Source of the DNA: Pseudomonas sp. ACM7
GTDB lineage: Bacteria > Pseudomonadota > Gammaproteobacteria > Pseudomonadales > Pseudomonadaceae
Length of the DNA: 64,000 bases
Direction of reading: 5' to 3'
NCBI RefSeq assembly: GCF_004136015.1
Contig: NZ_CP024866.1
Span: forward strand, 2,258,460-2,322,459
Shown here one piece after another: positions 40,327 through 48,909 of this stretch (position 1 is its first letter; every line of letters begins with the position of its first letter). The notes below the pieces were generated by a model. The model had not been told where the DNA came from. It did no database searches and saw only the letters and a list, made by a program, of their open reading frames with translations. Position numbers and translations under genes: made by a program.

Positions 40327-41118
40327 ATGTCTTGGGATGTCATTGGCATGTTGGCGCTCGTCGCTTTTTGCGCCGGTTTTTTTGATGCGATTGCCGGTGG
40401 TGGCGGCTTGATCACCTTGCCTGCTTTGTTTCTGGCAGGCTTAGATCCGGTCAGTGCAATTGCAACGAACAAGTTCCAGGCCGCGTCGGCAACTATTTCG
40501 GCCACTGCAACCTTTGCACGCAAAGGAATGATCGAGTGGCGCGAGGGCCGTTTCCTGGTTATCTGCGGATTTATTGGCGGCGCCAGTGGTGCCTTGCTGG
40601 TCAGCTCAGTGGATAAGCGCTATCTGGAAGTTTGCGTGCCTATTATGCTGATTCTGGTGGCGATCTATTTTGCGCTCTCTCCAAAGCTGGCCAATGAAGA
40701 TCGACGCAAGAGAATCGGAATTCTGCTTTTTTCGTTTACCGTGGCGCCGATCCTGGGCTTTTACGACGGTATATTTGGCCCCGGTGTAGGCTCTTTCTTT
40801 ATTGTCGGGTTTGTACTTCTTTGCGGCTTGGGCATGATGCGGGCCATGAGTTTTACCAAACTTGCCAACGCCTCATGCAACCTGGGTTCTCTGTCGGTCT
40901 TCATTACCAAAGGTGTGATTATCTGGCCGATTGCCATAGCCATGGCTTTGGCGGCCTTTATCGGCGCTCAACTGGGCGCACGGGCTGCTGTTCGGGTCGG
41001 ACCACGGTTGATTAAACCCATGTTGATCGTTGTCTGCTGCGCATTGGCCATCAAGCTGCTAAGCGTAGAAACCAATCCTTTGCGCGTCGCGGTCCTCAAT
41101 TCATTAGCTTCGTTATGA
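40327..41118 (+). CDS. TSUP (TauE/SafE) family membrane transporter
   Basis: 263 residues with about eight hydrophobic segments. The paired TSUP signatures GFFDAIAGGGGLITLPALFLAGLDP and GFYDGIFGPGVGSF are both present. Family members move sulfite, sulfoacetate or related organic anions across the inner membrane. It follows the 2OG oxygenase in the islet, and base usage is a little less GC-rich than in flanking genes. The ATG is preceded by AAAGAGGGAA. Confidence 0.9.
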   Translation: MSWDVIGMLALVAFCAGFFDAIAGGGGLITLPALFLAGLDPVSAIATNKFQAASATISATATFARKGMIEWREGRFLVICGFIGGASGALLVSSVDKRYLEVCVPIMLILVAIYFALSPKLANEDRRKRIGILLFSFTVAPILGFYDGIFGPGVGSFFIVGFVLLCGLGMMRAMSFTKLANASCNLGSLSVFITKGVIIWPIAIAMALAAFIGAQLGARAAVRVGPRLIKPMLIVVCCALAIKLLSVETNPLRVAVLNSLASL

Positions 41119-41232
41119 TTACCGGTGCGGCGCCGACCAGTTCTTGCTTTCAACTTTGATCGCAGCCGACCCGCCCTGCGCATTACTTTTTATAGACTTT
41201 AGAGGGCTATCAACTTGAAGGTCGCGCGCTGT

Positions 41233-41314
41233 CAAATCCCCGTGCCGGTGGTTCGATTTCGTCTCTGGAACCAAATACCGAAAACCCTGAATCTCAAGAT
41301 TCAGGTTTTTTTAT
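41233..41314 (+). repeat. Degenerate copy of the tRNA-Phe 3' end and terminator (putative att)
   Basis: It aligns with the tRNA-Phe T-arm, CCA end and following terminator, but has substitutions in the T-stem and a one-base loss in the acceptor strand (TCTGGAACCA in place of TCTGGGCACCA). It marks the right edge of the islet. Confidence 0.75.
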
Positions 41315-41381
41315 GACTGCAATTTGATCAGGCGCTTTTTCTCTGCCTTGCTCGCGACACTTCTCTCTCGCCCATCCTTAG

Positions 41382-41831
41382 CTATTCGTCACCATTCCAA
41401 TGGAAGACCAGATTGCGAGCAGTGCCGCTTCCGACATCGGTTGTTTCACGTCGCTCCTCACCATTGCGGGTCGCGACAACGGTGTACTTGCCAGCAGGCA
41501 GCTGAACGTAAACCAACGGGCCAGCCTGGCTGAGCGTCAGCACGGTCTGCCCCGGGGTTTTCTGCACAACCACATCAACATCTGGAACGTACTTGTTCTC
41601 CGGCCCTATGGAGAATGTCATGTGCAGGTTGTAGCCCGTGGCTTGCTGAATGGCCTTCGACTCATCCTCGCCAATCCCCCCGGACAGGTAACTAATCCCG
41701 CCTTGCTGTTGCGGCTGGACTTGCACGCCCGAGCTGTCGACGGGCTCAAGGCTGGCAGCGCTCAACATGACGGGAAACATCAATACGCCGACAGCGGCGA
41801 TGGGCAACAGGAGTGAATGGAGGTACTTCAT
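41382..41831 (-). CDS. Secreted carboxypeptidase-regulatory-like protein
   Basis: 149 residues. The signal peptide (ends FPVMLSA) is followed by a small beta-sandwich-like domain. Its second half (VYVQLPAGKYTVVATRNGEERRETTDVGSGTARNLVFHW) resembles carboxypeptidase regulatory-like repeats. The function is unknown, probably periplasmic. It is a single gene on the minus strand beside the right edge of the tRNA-Phe islet; no clear terminator is seen. Confidence 0.75.
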   Translation of the reverse strand: MKYLHSLLLPIAAVGVLMFPVMLSAASLEPVDSSGVQVQPQQQGGISYLSGGIGEDESKAIQQATGYNLHMTFSIGPENKYVPDVDVVVQKTPGQTVLTLSQAGPLVYVQLPAGKYTVVATRNGEERRETTDVGSGTARNLVFHWNGDE

Positions 41832-42092
41832 GGTGGCGGCTCCCGGGCTCCGCAGAACCCAATCGTTTCCCCTGTTAGATTTCCTGCTGATTGGCCAAGT
41901 TTTAGATTAATTAGTACTTGGGTTCACTGCGAATCGGCCTACACGTTGTATTCCTCAAGCGCGGATTGCCGTCGGCGTGATCCCGCAAAACCAGTCGGAT
42001 TTTCCTTCCGGTTTACCAGCCGCGCCCGGCATCGCTGACCAACCTCCCCCTGCAATCCTCTTCTGCCTGTTCATCCAGCAGCGGAAGACCTC

Positions 42093-43223
42093 ATGAGCGC
42101 ACTCAAGCCCGATAACACCCAAGACCCACAACTCACCTCACTGCTTGGCAATCTTGGCGAACTGATCCGTCAGGCGCGGCAGAAGGTGCTACGTGCGGTC
42201 GATACCGTCCAGGTGCAAACCTGCTGGCAGATCGGGCGGCATATTGTGGAGTTCGAGCAGGAGGGGGCCCGGCGAGCGGGTTATGGCAAGCAGTTGCTGT
42301 CGACGCTGGCGAAAAGGCTTACAGCAGAGTTCGGAAAGGGCTTTGACGAACGCAATCTGCGACACATGCGTGATTTTTATCAGACCTTTCCAATTTGGAA
42401 CGCAGTGCGTTCCGAATTGAGCTGGACCCACTATCGCAGGCTGCTGCGCGTCGATAACGACCACGCTCGCCATTGGTACATGAACGAATCAGCCCTGCAG
42501 AACTGGTCAAGTCGCGCCCTCGAGCGCCAGATCAATACCCTCTATTACGAACGCTTGCTGGCGAGCCGCGACCGGGCTGCCGTCAAACAGGAAGCCGCCA
42601 CCAACATCCAGCAAATGAACGCCAGCCCTCGGGATTTCATCCGGGACCCAGTGCTACTGGAGTTTCTCGGCCTGCCCAATGCAGGCTTGATCCAGGAAAG
42701 TGAACTTGAACAAGCATTGATCAATCAACTCCAGGGCTTCCTGCTCGAATTGGGCAAAGGCTTCGCCTTCATCGCTCGCCAGCAACGCATCAGTACCGAA
42801 AGCAAAGACTTCTACATCGATCTGGTGTTCTACAACTACCTGCTCAAGTGCTTCGTCATCTTCGACCTCAAGCGCGGCGTACTGACCCACCAGGATGTCG
42901 GCCAGATGGACATGTACGTGCGCATTTACGACGACCTCAAGCGCGGACCGGCGGATGGCCCCACCGTCGGCCTCATTCTCTGCGCGCAAAAAGATGAATC
43001 GGTGGTGCGCTATTCAGTACTGCAAGGCAACGAACAACTGTTCGCCAGTACATACAGACTGATACTGCCGAGCGAGGAGGAACTTCGCACAGAACTGGAT
43101 CGGGAGTGGGCGGTGCTTGAGGAGCGGTTACTCAAGCAAAGGCCCGATAAGCACGGGTGGATTGTTCATAAACGGCGTGAAGACTATGGTGACTGGCTAA
43201 CCGCAAAGGTTCAAAGCCGATGA
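42093..43223 (+). CDS. YhcG-family PDDEXK nuclease domain protein (DUF1016)
   Basis: 376 residues. The N-terminal DUF1016 helical region (LIRQARQKVLRAVDTVQVQTCWQIGRHIVEFEQEG) is followed by a C-terminal PD-(D/E)xK core (FYIDLVFYNYLLKCFVIFDLKRG), with Asp in place of the usual Glu before the catalytic Lys. YhcG proteins are often found near restriction or defence genes; the exact activity is uncharacterised. It overlaps the next gene by 4 nt. Confidence 0.85.
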   Translation: MSALKPDNTQDPQLTSLLGNLGELIRQARQKVLRAVDTVQVQTCWQIGRHIVEFEQEGARRAGYGKQLLSTLAKRLTAEFGKGFDERNLRHMRDFYQTFPIWNAVRSELSWTHYRRLLRVDNDHARHWYMNESALQNWSSRALERQINTLYYERLLASRDRAAVKQEAATNIQQMNASPRDFIRDPVLLEFLGLPNAGLIQESELEQALINQLQGFLLELGKGFAFIARQQRISTESKDFYIDLVFYNYLLKCFVIFDLKRGVLTHQDVGQMDMYVRIYDDLKRGPADGPTVGLILCAQKDESVVRYSVLQGNEQLFASTYRLILPSEEELRTELDREWAVLEERLLKQRPDKHGWIVHKRREDYGDWLTAKVQSR

Positions 43224-44194
43224 ATTTACAGGACATGCCCTCACTGGCCCCGACGCAACTTGAATTGCCGTTACCCACCGGCACACCTGGTGACTCTTTC
43301 AAGGAACCCGCCGCCGACGGTTTCATCCTTGGCGGCTTCACCTGGCGGCATGCGCATCAAGACTCGACCCGTCCTGTGGTGATCATTAACGCCGCCACCT
43401 CAGTCCGCTGTCGCCACTACTCGCGCTTCGCCGATTACCTGTTCGCCAACGGCTTCGACGTGATCACTTACGACTACCGTGGCATCGGCGAATCACGGCC
43501 GGCGTCGCTGAAAGGGCTTCGGGCTTCATGGTCAGATTGGGGCACGCTGGACTTTGAGGCGATGCTCAAGCGCGCTCAACGTGAATTTCCCGGGCAACCC
43601 ATCGACGTCGTCGGTCACAGCTTTGGAGGCTGTGCAGCGGGCCTGGGAGCTTCCGGGCATATAATTCGACGTCTGGTGACCGTCGGTGCGCAATTCGCTT
43701 ACTGGCGCGATTACGCGCCCTCCCATCGCTGGCGGATGTTCGGCAAGTGGCATCTGGTGATGCCGTTGATGACATTGCTTTGCGGCTACTTCCCCGGCAA
43801 ACGTCTCGGCTGGCTAGAGGACACCCCCGCCGGCGTGGTTCGCGACTGGAGCATGCCCACCGCGCACTACGAGAAACGCCCCAGCGGTCGCGTCCTTCAC
43901 GCAAAAACCGGGCGACTGCCCTTCTCATCCGTCACCGCACAAAACCTGGCCATCAGCCTCAGCGACGATCCTTACGGCACGATTCCGGCCATCGAACGGC
44001 TGCTCGGTTACTTCACCAACAGCACGAACGCCCACTTGCGAATCGCCCCCGAAGACATCGGCGAAAAAGAAGTCGGACATTTCGCCTTTTTTCGTAGCGC
44101 ATACCAAGCCACACTATGGCCCATTGCACTGTCCTGGCTGCAGACCGGCGAACTGACCCCCAACACACCCGGGCGGCTAGTGCCACGCAACTGA
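43220..44194 (+). CDS. Alpha/beta hydrolase
   Basis: 324 residues. The nucleophile elbow GHSFGG is present (Ser in IDVVGHSFGGCAAG), with a preceding oxyanion strand (VVIINAATSVRCRHY) and a plausible late His in EVGHFAFF. It resembles uncharacterised serine-hydrolase-type proteins; the substrate is unknown. The start overlaps the YhcG-like stop by 4 nt, an unusual nuclease-hydrolase coupling that may be fortuitous. Confidence 0.8.
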   Translation: MNLQDMPSLAPTQLELPLPTGTPGDSFKEPAADGFILGGFTWRHAHQDSTRPVVIINAATSVRCRHYSRFADYLFANGFDVITYDYRGIGESRPASLKGLRASWSDWGTLDFEAMLKRAQREFPGQPIDVVGHSFGGCAAGLGASGHIIRRLVTVGAQFAYWRDYAPSHRWRMFGKWHLVMPLMTLLCGYFPGKRLGWLEDTPAGVVRDWSMPTAHYEKRPSGRVLHAKTGRLPFSSVTAQNLAISLSDDPYGTIPAIERLLGYFTNSTNAHLRIAPEDIGEKEVGHFAFFRSAYQATLWPIALSWLQTGELTPNTPGRLVPRN

Positions 44195-44231
44195 CTGATG
44201 CGCCCACTCAACGGAATACGGAACGACGCCC

Positions 44232-44648
44232 ATGGCATCCGCCAACAAGCAGAACAAACGCGCCACACGCGCCAAAGCCAAGGCCAAGCAGAACCGCACC
44301 CAACGGGCCGCCGCGCCGGTCGAGCTGGACCCGAACGATGATCGTATCGACTTCGAATCGGTGGATTTGACCGAGCTGTTCAAAGAGATGATCGACGCGC
44401 AAAAGATCAGCCAACAAGCTATGTGCGCGGCCTTTCTTGAACACCCGCTGCTCGCGTTGGTGCTGGAGCAGGAAGGCGAAGAAACAGCGACAGACTTCAT
44501 CATCGCTGCGCTGATCGAATACCGCCAATGGTCCACCGAAGCGGACGAAGCCAGTGCCCTGGCCTGGATCGAATCCCCGGCCTTCCAGATTGATTACGTG
44601 GCAGCTTCCGAAGCTATCGCGGCCCAAAACCAACAGAAACCGAACTGA
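44232..44648 (+). CDS. Small protein with Lys/Arg-rich N-terminus, paralogue A
   Basis: 138 residues. A strongly basic N-terminal stretch (NKQNKRATRAKAKAKQNR) is followed by an acidic helical domain (ESVDLTELFKEMIDAQKISQQAMCAAF). It is clearly paralogous to the next gene (6-nt gap), sharing the basic start and an IEYRQW/IDYRMW-containing C-terminal half. No known family is recognised. The basic tail suggests nucleic-acid or ribosome contact, which is an inference. Confidence 0.75.
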   Translation: MASANKQNKRATRAKAKAKQNRTQRAAAPVELDPNDDRIDFESVDLTELFKEMIDAQKISQQAMCAAFLEHPLLALVLEQEGEETATDFIIAALIEYRQWSTEADEASALAWIESPAFQIDYVAASEAIAAQNQQKPN

Positions 44649-44654
44649 GTTCCC

Positions 44655-45107
44655 ATGGCCTCCCTGAACAAGCAACAGAAACGCGCCAAACGCGCCAAGA
44701 TCAAAGCCAAGCAAATCAATATTCACGGCAGAAAACCCGCCGCACTGGACGATGATCTGGGGGAAATCGGCGAGCCGATCCCGGAATACACCCTGGCGAT
44801 GTTCAGCAAAATGCGCGACGCAGAAGCCACCAGCCGTAACGATATGCTGCTGTCCCTGCTGTCGAACCTCGCCGACATCATCAGCGACCATCCAGAACTG
44901 CTGGACATGGAAAACGCCGACAACGAAGCCATGGCCGCCACTCACCTGGCCGCCGACATGCTGATCGACTACCGCATGTGGGCCGACGGCATGGACCGCG
45001 ACACCGCCCAGGCCTGGCTGACAGATCCGCAGTTCATCACCGACTTTGGCACGGCGCTCGACAGCTATCGCGAGTCGCTGGATGCGCTGGAAGAAAAGGC
45101 TGAGTAA
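44655..45107 (+). CDS. Small protein with Lys/Arg-rich N-terminus, paralogue B
   Basis: 150 residues, beginning MASLNKQQKRAKRAKIKAKQ, followed by an acidic helical domain with LADIISDHPELLDMENADNEA and LIDYRMWADGMDRDTAQAWLTDPQF. It is a tandem duplicate of the upstream gene, and together they form a small operon behind the hydrolase. The function is unknown. Confidence 0.75.
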   Translation: MASLNKQQKRAKRAKIKAKQINIHGRKPAALDDDLGEIGEPIPEYTLAMFSKMRDAEATSRNDMLLSLLSNLADIISDHPELLDMENADNEAMAATHLAADMLIDYRMWADGMDRDTAQAWLTDPQFITDFGTALDSYRESLDALEEKAE

Positions 45108-45132
45108 ACACCGGTCAAGCCATAACGCAATC

Positions 45133-45265
45133 TGTAGCAGCTGGCGAAGCCTGCGTTCGGCTGCGAAGCAGTCGTAAAACCTGCGCACGAGGTAATTCTG
45201 AAGGACCGCATTGTCTGACTTCACGACTGCTTCGCAGCCGAACGCAGGCTTCGCCAGCTGCTACA
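45133..45265. repeat. 43-bp perfect inverted repeat
   Basis: Arms 45133-45175 and 45223-45265 are exact inverse copies separated by 47 bp. Each arm contains smaller palindromes (for example CTGCGTTCGGCTGCGAAGCAG). It is related in style to the 6299-6388 element but different from the common REP family. Confidence 0.85.
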
Positions 45266-45285
45266 TGGTGTGCGCTACCAGGAAG

Positions 45286-45326
45286 AAACAAAAACGGCCG
45301 CTTGTCATCACTGACAGCGGCCGTTT
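45286..45326 (-). terminator. Terminator of the amino-acid permease gene
   Basis: A long hairpin AACGGCCGCTTGTCA/TGACAGCGGCCGTT (from 45293), with one bulge and a T run on the minus-strand side, lies just beyond the permease stop. Confidence 0.85.
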
Positions 45327-45344
45327 TGCGTTATGCGGTACGAA

Positions 45345-46736
45345 TCAGCTCAGCACCACCGCACCCATCTTCTGCAGCTTGCGACGGCGAGCCACAAACA
45401 AACCGGCAGCCACCACCAGCAAACTCAGCAGACCGGTCGCGAGGATCTCCACGCGATGCGCTTCCTGGAAAAGCATGATGGTCAGGGCCGCAACGATGAA
45501 TATGATCACCGCGTAGGTCAGGGCCGGGAACAGCCACATGCTAAAAGCGATTTTCTCGCCACGTGCCATACGCTGCTTGCGCATACGCAGTTGCGAAATC
45601 GCGATCACCAAGTACACCAGCAGAGCGATAGCGCCGGAGCTGGCCAGCAGGAACTCGAACACGGCGGCCGGGGCCACGTAGTTGGCGAAAACCGCGATGA
45701 ACGCAGCACCGGTGGACAACATGACGGCCCAGTACGGCGTGCCGCTCTTGTTGGTGCGCTGGGAAACGGCCGGTGCATCACCGCGCTTGCCCAGGGAGAA
45801 CATCATGCGCGATGCAGTGTAGAGCGCCGAGTTCAGGCAGCTGGTCACAGCAACCAGCACCACGATGTCGACGATCAGCTTGGCATTCGGGATGCCCATG
45901 CGTTCCAGTACAGTCTGGTAGGAACCGACGCTGGCCAGAATCGGGTCGTTCCATGGCACCAGGGCCACAACAATGAAGATCGACACGAGGTAGAACAAGC
46001 CAATCCGCCAGATCACCGAGTTGGTGGCCTTGGAGATTTGCTGGCCAGGGTTCTTCGATTCCGCGGCCGCAATGGTCACGATCTCAGTGCCCATGAAGGA
46101 AAACATGGTGGTCAGGATCGCGCCCAGCACTGCGCCCATGCCGTTTGGCAGGAAGCCTTGGGTGTCGAACAGATGCGAAACGCCGCTGACCTGGCTGTTC
46201 GGCAGGAAGCCGAAGATCGCCAGAATGCCGAGGCCAATGAAACCGATGATCGCCACGACTTTGACCAGGGCGAACCAGAATTCGAATTCACCGTAGTTCT
46301 TCACGCTGAACAGGTTTGTCACCGTCAGCAGCAAAGTGATGATCAACGTGAAGGCCCAGATCGCCACATTCGGGAACCAGGCGTGCAGGATGGTCGCGGC
46401 GGCGTTGGCTTCCAGCGGAATCACCAACACCCAGAACCACCAGTAGAGCCAGCCGATGGTGAAACCGGCCCAGTGACCGATCGCGCGATCGGCATACGTC
46501 GAGAAGGAGCCTGTGTCCGGCGAAGCCACAGCCATTTCGCCGAGCATGCGCATCACCAGCACCACCAGCATACCGGCGGCGGCGTAGGCCAACAGCACGG
46601 CCGGGCCTGCGGCTGCGATGGCGTGACCCGAGCCTACGAACAAGCCGGCGCCGATTACCCCGGCAATCGACAGCATGGTCACATGACGCGGTTTGAGCCC
46701 CTGTTCGAGGCCATTGGAGCTTGGGGTACTGCTCAT
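45345..46736 (-). CDS. APC-family amino-acid permease (GabP-like)
   Basis: 463 residues with about 12 membrane segments. The N-terminal substrate loop is SIAGVIGAGLFVGSGHAIAAAGP, and the EMAVASPDTGSFSTYADRAIGHWAGFTIGWLYW stretch is typical of the GABA/aromatic amino-acid permease branch. It imports an amino acid by proton symport; GABA is plausible but not certain. The ATG at 46736 has AAAGGTAG upstream; the frame runs further 5' without support. A strong terminator follows. Confidence 0.88.
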   Translation of the reverse strand: MSSTPSSNGLEQGLKPRHVTMLSIAGVIGAGLFVGSGHAIAAAGPAVLLAYAAAGMLVVLVMRMLGEMAVASPDTGSFSTYADRAIGHWAGFTIGWLYWWFWVLVIPLEANAAATILHAWFPNVAIWAFTLIITLLLTVTNLFSVKNYGEFEFWFALVKVVAIIGFIGLGILAIFGFLPNSQVSGVSHLFDTQGFLPNGMGAVLGAILTTMFSFMGTEIVTIAAAESKNPGQQISKATNSVIWRIGLFYLVSIFIVVALVPWNDPILASVGSYQTVLERMGIPNAKLIVDIVVLVAVTSCLNSALYTASRMMFSLGKRGDAPAVSQRTNKSGTPYWAVMLSTGAAFIAVFANYVAPAAVFEFLLASSGAIALLVYLVIAISQLRMRKQRMARGEKIAFSMWLFPALTYAVIIFIVAALTIMLFQEAHRVEILATGLLSLLVVAAGLFVARRRKLQKMGAVVLS

Positions 46737-47297
46737 TGAAACTACCTTTGTAAGGAAAAGCGAATGCGTGCATCCCGCCTGAATTCTTTCTCGTAAAAAG
46801 AAACCAACGGGGCGTTCTGGATTCTGTACGCAATAATTGCGCCAAAATGTTTCAAAGCCGTCTACCACGGCGATCTCATCCAGACCGGACAGTCATCGCA
46901 ACCCATTGAAATTAATGGCACTTTGCCAGAGCGTTACCCTGCGACTCACTTTGAGAACGAATTCGCACACCGAAAACACACCCGGAAAATGCCCGACGCA
47001 CAATAAAAGTGCAGATCAGGAACGTTTGGCCGGTTAGCGCTTCCAACCCCCCGCCAAAGCTGGCAACATCGCGCCCTTTTTTGGAACAGCCCCAGCCTTT
47101 TTATCGACAGGCAGGGTTCAAACGGCTGTTCGGTTGATAGCAGCGCGACAGTCTGCTGTGCCGATGCGACAACCTGCCACAGGCAACCCGTTTACCGCCC
47201 GTAGCGCTGTTGGCTGCCATTCAGACGCTATGCTAGCTTGGCCGCCTCGCCAGGAAGGCCGCCAATAGCAGGAGCGAAATACTTATGAGGAACGCAC
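46737..47297. other. Gene-free gap between the permease and the ABC transporter operon
   Basis: 561 bp without a convincing gene. It should carry both divergent promoters. A 16-bp block CCCGCCAAAGCTGGCA (47050-47065) also occurs upstream of ntrB (16421-16436) and contains the palindrome GCCA-N4-TGGC. Nothing else is clear. Confidence 0.5.
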
Positions 47298-48071
47298 ATG
47301 GCTGAGGCCACGCCCGCGCTTGAAATCCGCAACTTGCACAAACGCTACGGACAGCTTGAGGTGCTCAAAGGCATCTCGCTGACCGCCCGCGACGGCGACG
47401 TGATCTCGATCCTGGGTTCTTCCGGTTCCGGCAAGTCCACCTTCCTTCGTTGCATCAACCTGTTGGAAAACCCTCATCAGGGCCAGATCCTGGTGGCCGG
47501 CGAAGAACTCAAGCTCAAAGCCGCCAAGAACGGCGAACTGGTCGCAGCCGATGGCAAGCAGATCAATCGCCTGCGCAGCGAGATCGGTTTTGTGTTTCAA
47601 AACTTTAATCTCTGGCCGCACATGAGCGTGCTCGACAACATCATCGAAGCGCCGCGCCGCGTACTCGGTCAGAGCAAAGCCGAAGCCATCGAAGTCGCCG
47701 AAGCCTTGCTGGCCAAGGTCGGCATTGCTGACAAGCGCCACGCCTACCCCGCGCAACTCTCCGGCGGTCAGCAACAACGCGCGGCCATTGCCCGCACGTT
47801 GGCGATGCAACCCAAGGTGATCCTGTTCGACGAGCCAACCTCCGCCCTTGACCCGGAAATGGTCCAGGAAGTACTTAATGTCATCCGCGCATTGGCCGAA
47901 GAAGGCCGCACCATGCTGCTGGTCACCCACGAAATGGGCTTCGCCCGTCAGGTGTCCAGCGAGGTGGTGTTCCTCCACCAGGGCCTGGTAGAAGAGCAAG
48001 GATCGCCACAGCAGGTGTTCGAAAACCCGCTTTCGGCGCGCTGCAAACAATTCATGTCCAGCAACCGCTAA
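47298..48071 (+). CDS. Amino-acid ABC transporter ATP-binding protein
   Basis: 257 residues. Walker A GSSGSGKST, signature LSGGQQQR and Walker B VILFDEPTSALDP are intact. It matches the HisP/AotP group that powers basic amino-acid uptake. First gene of a four-gene operon: ATPase, binding protein and two permeases. The binding protein starts 13 nt later. Confidence 0.95.
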   Translation: MAEATPALEIRNLHKRYGQLEVLKGISLTARDGDVISILGSSGSGKSTFLRCINLLENPHQGQILVAGEELKLKAAKNGELVAADGKQINRLRSEIGFVFQNFNLWPHMSVLDNIIEAPRRVLGQSKAEAIEVAEALLAKVGIADKRHAYPAQLSGGQQQRAAIARTLAMQPKVILFDEPTSALDPEMVQEVLNVIRALAEEGRTMLLVTHEMGFARQVSSEVVFLHQGLVEEQGSPQQVFENPLSARCKQFMSSNR

Positions 48072-48084
48072 CGGAGCTACCCAC

Positions 48085-48831
48085 ATGCAGAACTACAAAA
48101 AAATCTTCCTGGCGGCTGCCGTCACCCTCGCCTTCAGCGCCGGTGCTGCCGCCGAGACCTTGAAGATGGGCATCGAAGCGGCCTACCCGCCGTTCAACAA
48201 CAAAGATGCCAGTGGCAATGTCGTCGGCTTCGACAAAGAAATCGGCGACGCCCTGTGCGCCAAGATGAAAGTCGAATGCACCGTGGTCACGTCCGACTGG
48301 GACGGCATCATCCCGGCCCTGAACGCCAAGAAATTCGATTTCCTGATCTCCTCGATGTCGATCACCGACGAGCGCAAGCAAGCGGTGGACTTCACCGACC
48401 CGTACTACTCCAACAAGCTGCAATTCATCGCCAAGAAAGACGTCGACTTCAAAACCGACAAGGATTCCCTGCAAGGCAAAGTGATCGGTGCACAACGTGC
48501 GACCCTCGCTGGTACCTGGCTGGAAGACAACATGGAAGGCGTTGAAGTCAAACTCTACGACACCCAGGAAAACGCCTACCTCGACCTGACTTCCGGTCGT
48601 CTGGACGGCATCCTGGCGGACAAGTACGTCAACTACGAGTGGCTGAAAAGCGACGCCGGCCGTTCTTATGAGTTCAAAGGCGACCCGGTGGAAGAAAGCG
48701 ACAAGATCGGTATCGCTGTACGTAAAGGCGATGAGATTCGTACGAAGCTGAACACCGCACTGAAAGAAATCGTCGCTGATGGCACCTACAAAAAGATCAA
48801 CGACAAGTACTTCCCGTTCAGCATCTATTGA
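48085..48831 (+). CDS. Periplasmic basic amino-acid binding protein (ArgT/HisJ/AotJ type)
   Basis: 248 residues. The signal peptide (ends SAGAAA) is followed by a family-3 binding fold: TLKMGIEAAYPPFNNKD, CTVVTSDWDGIIPALNAKKFDFLISSMSIT and VIGAQRATLAGTWLED. These resemble Lys/Arg/Orn and His binding proteins. A strong hairpin lies just after its stop, before the permeases. Confidence 0.93.
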   Translation: MQNYKKIFLAAAVTLAFSAGAAAETLKMGIEAAYPPFNNKDASGNVVGFDKEIGDALCAKMKVECTVVTSDWDGIIPALNAKKFDFLISSMSITDERKQAVDFTDPYYSNKLQFIAKKDVDFKTDKDSLQGKVIGAQRATLAGTWLEDNMEGVEVKLYDTQENAYLDLTSGRLDGILADKYVNYEWLKSDAGRSYEFKGDPVEESDKIGIAVRKGDEIRTKLNTALKEIVADGTYKKINDKYFPFSIY

Positions 48832-48845
48832 TTCTGACTTGCCTG

Positions 48846-48873
48846 ACTGGCGCCGCTTTTTGACGGCGCCAGT
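48846..48873 (+). terminator. Intra-operon hairpin after the binding-protein gene
   Basis: 10-bp stem ACTGGCGCCG/CGGCGCCAGT with an 8-nt loop and no T run. Such hairpins commonly stabilise the binding-protein message over the permease part. Confidence 0.6.
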
Positions 48874-48909
48874 CCCTGGCATTGCCTGCCGCGATTTGAA
48901 AAGAAATCC

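Larger units (their letters stand above)
38848..41332. mobile_element. Decayed genomic islet inserted at tRNA-Phe
   Basis: The tRNA-Phe 3' half, CCA end and terminator (about 38809-38890) recur at about 41233-41314, with roughly six differences in 82 bp. Between the copies lie only a 2OG oxygenase and a TSUP transporter; no integrase remains. A tRNA-flanked direct repeat is the footprint of site-specific integration. The second copy can no longer form a tRNA. The remainder of 38890-39177 shows no gene. Confidence 0.6.
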
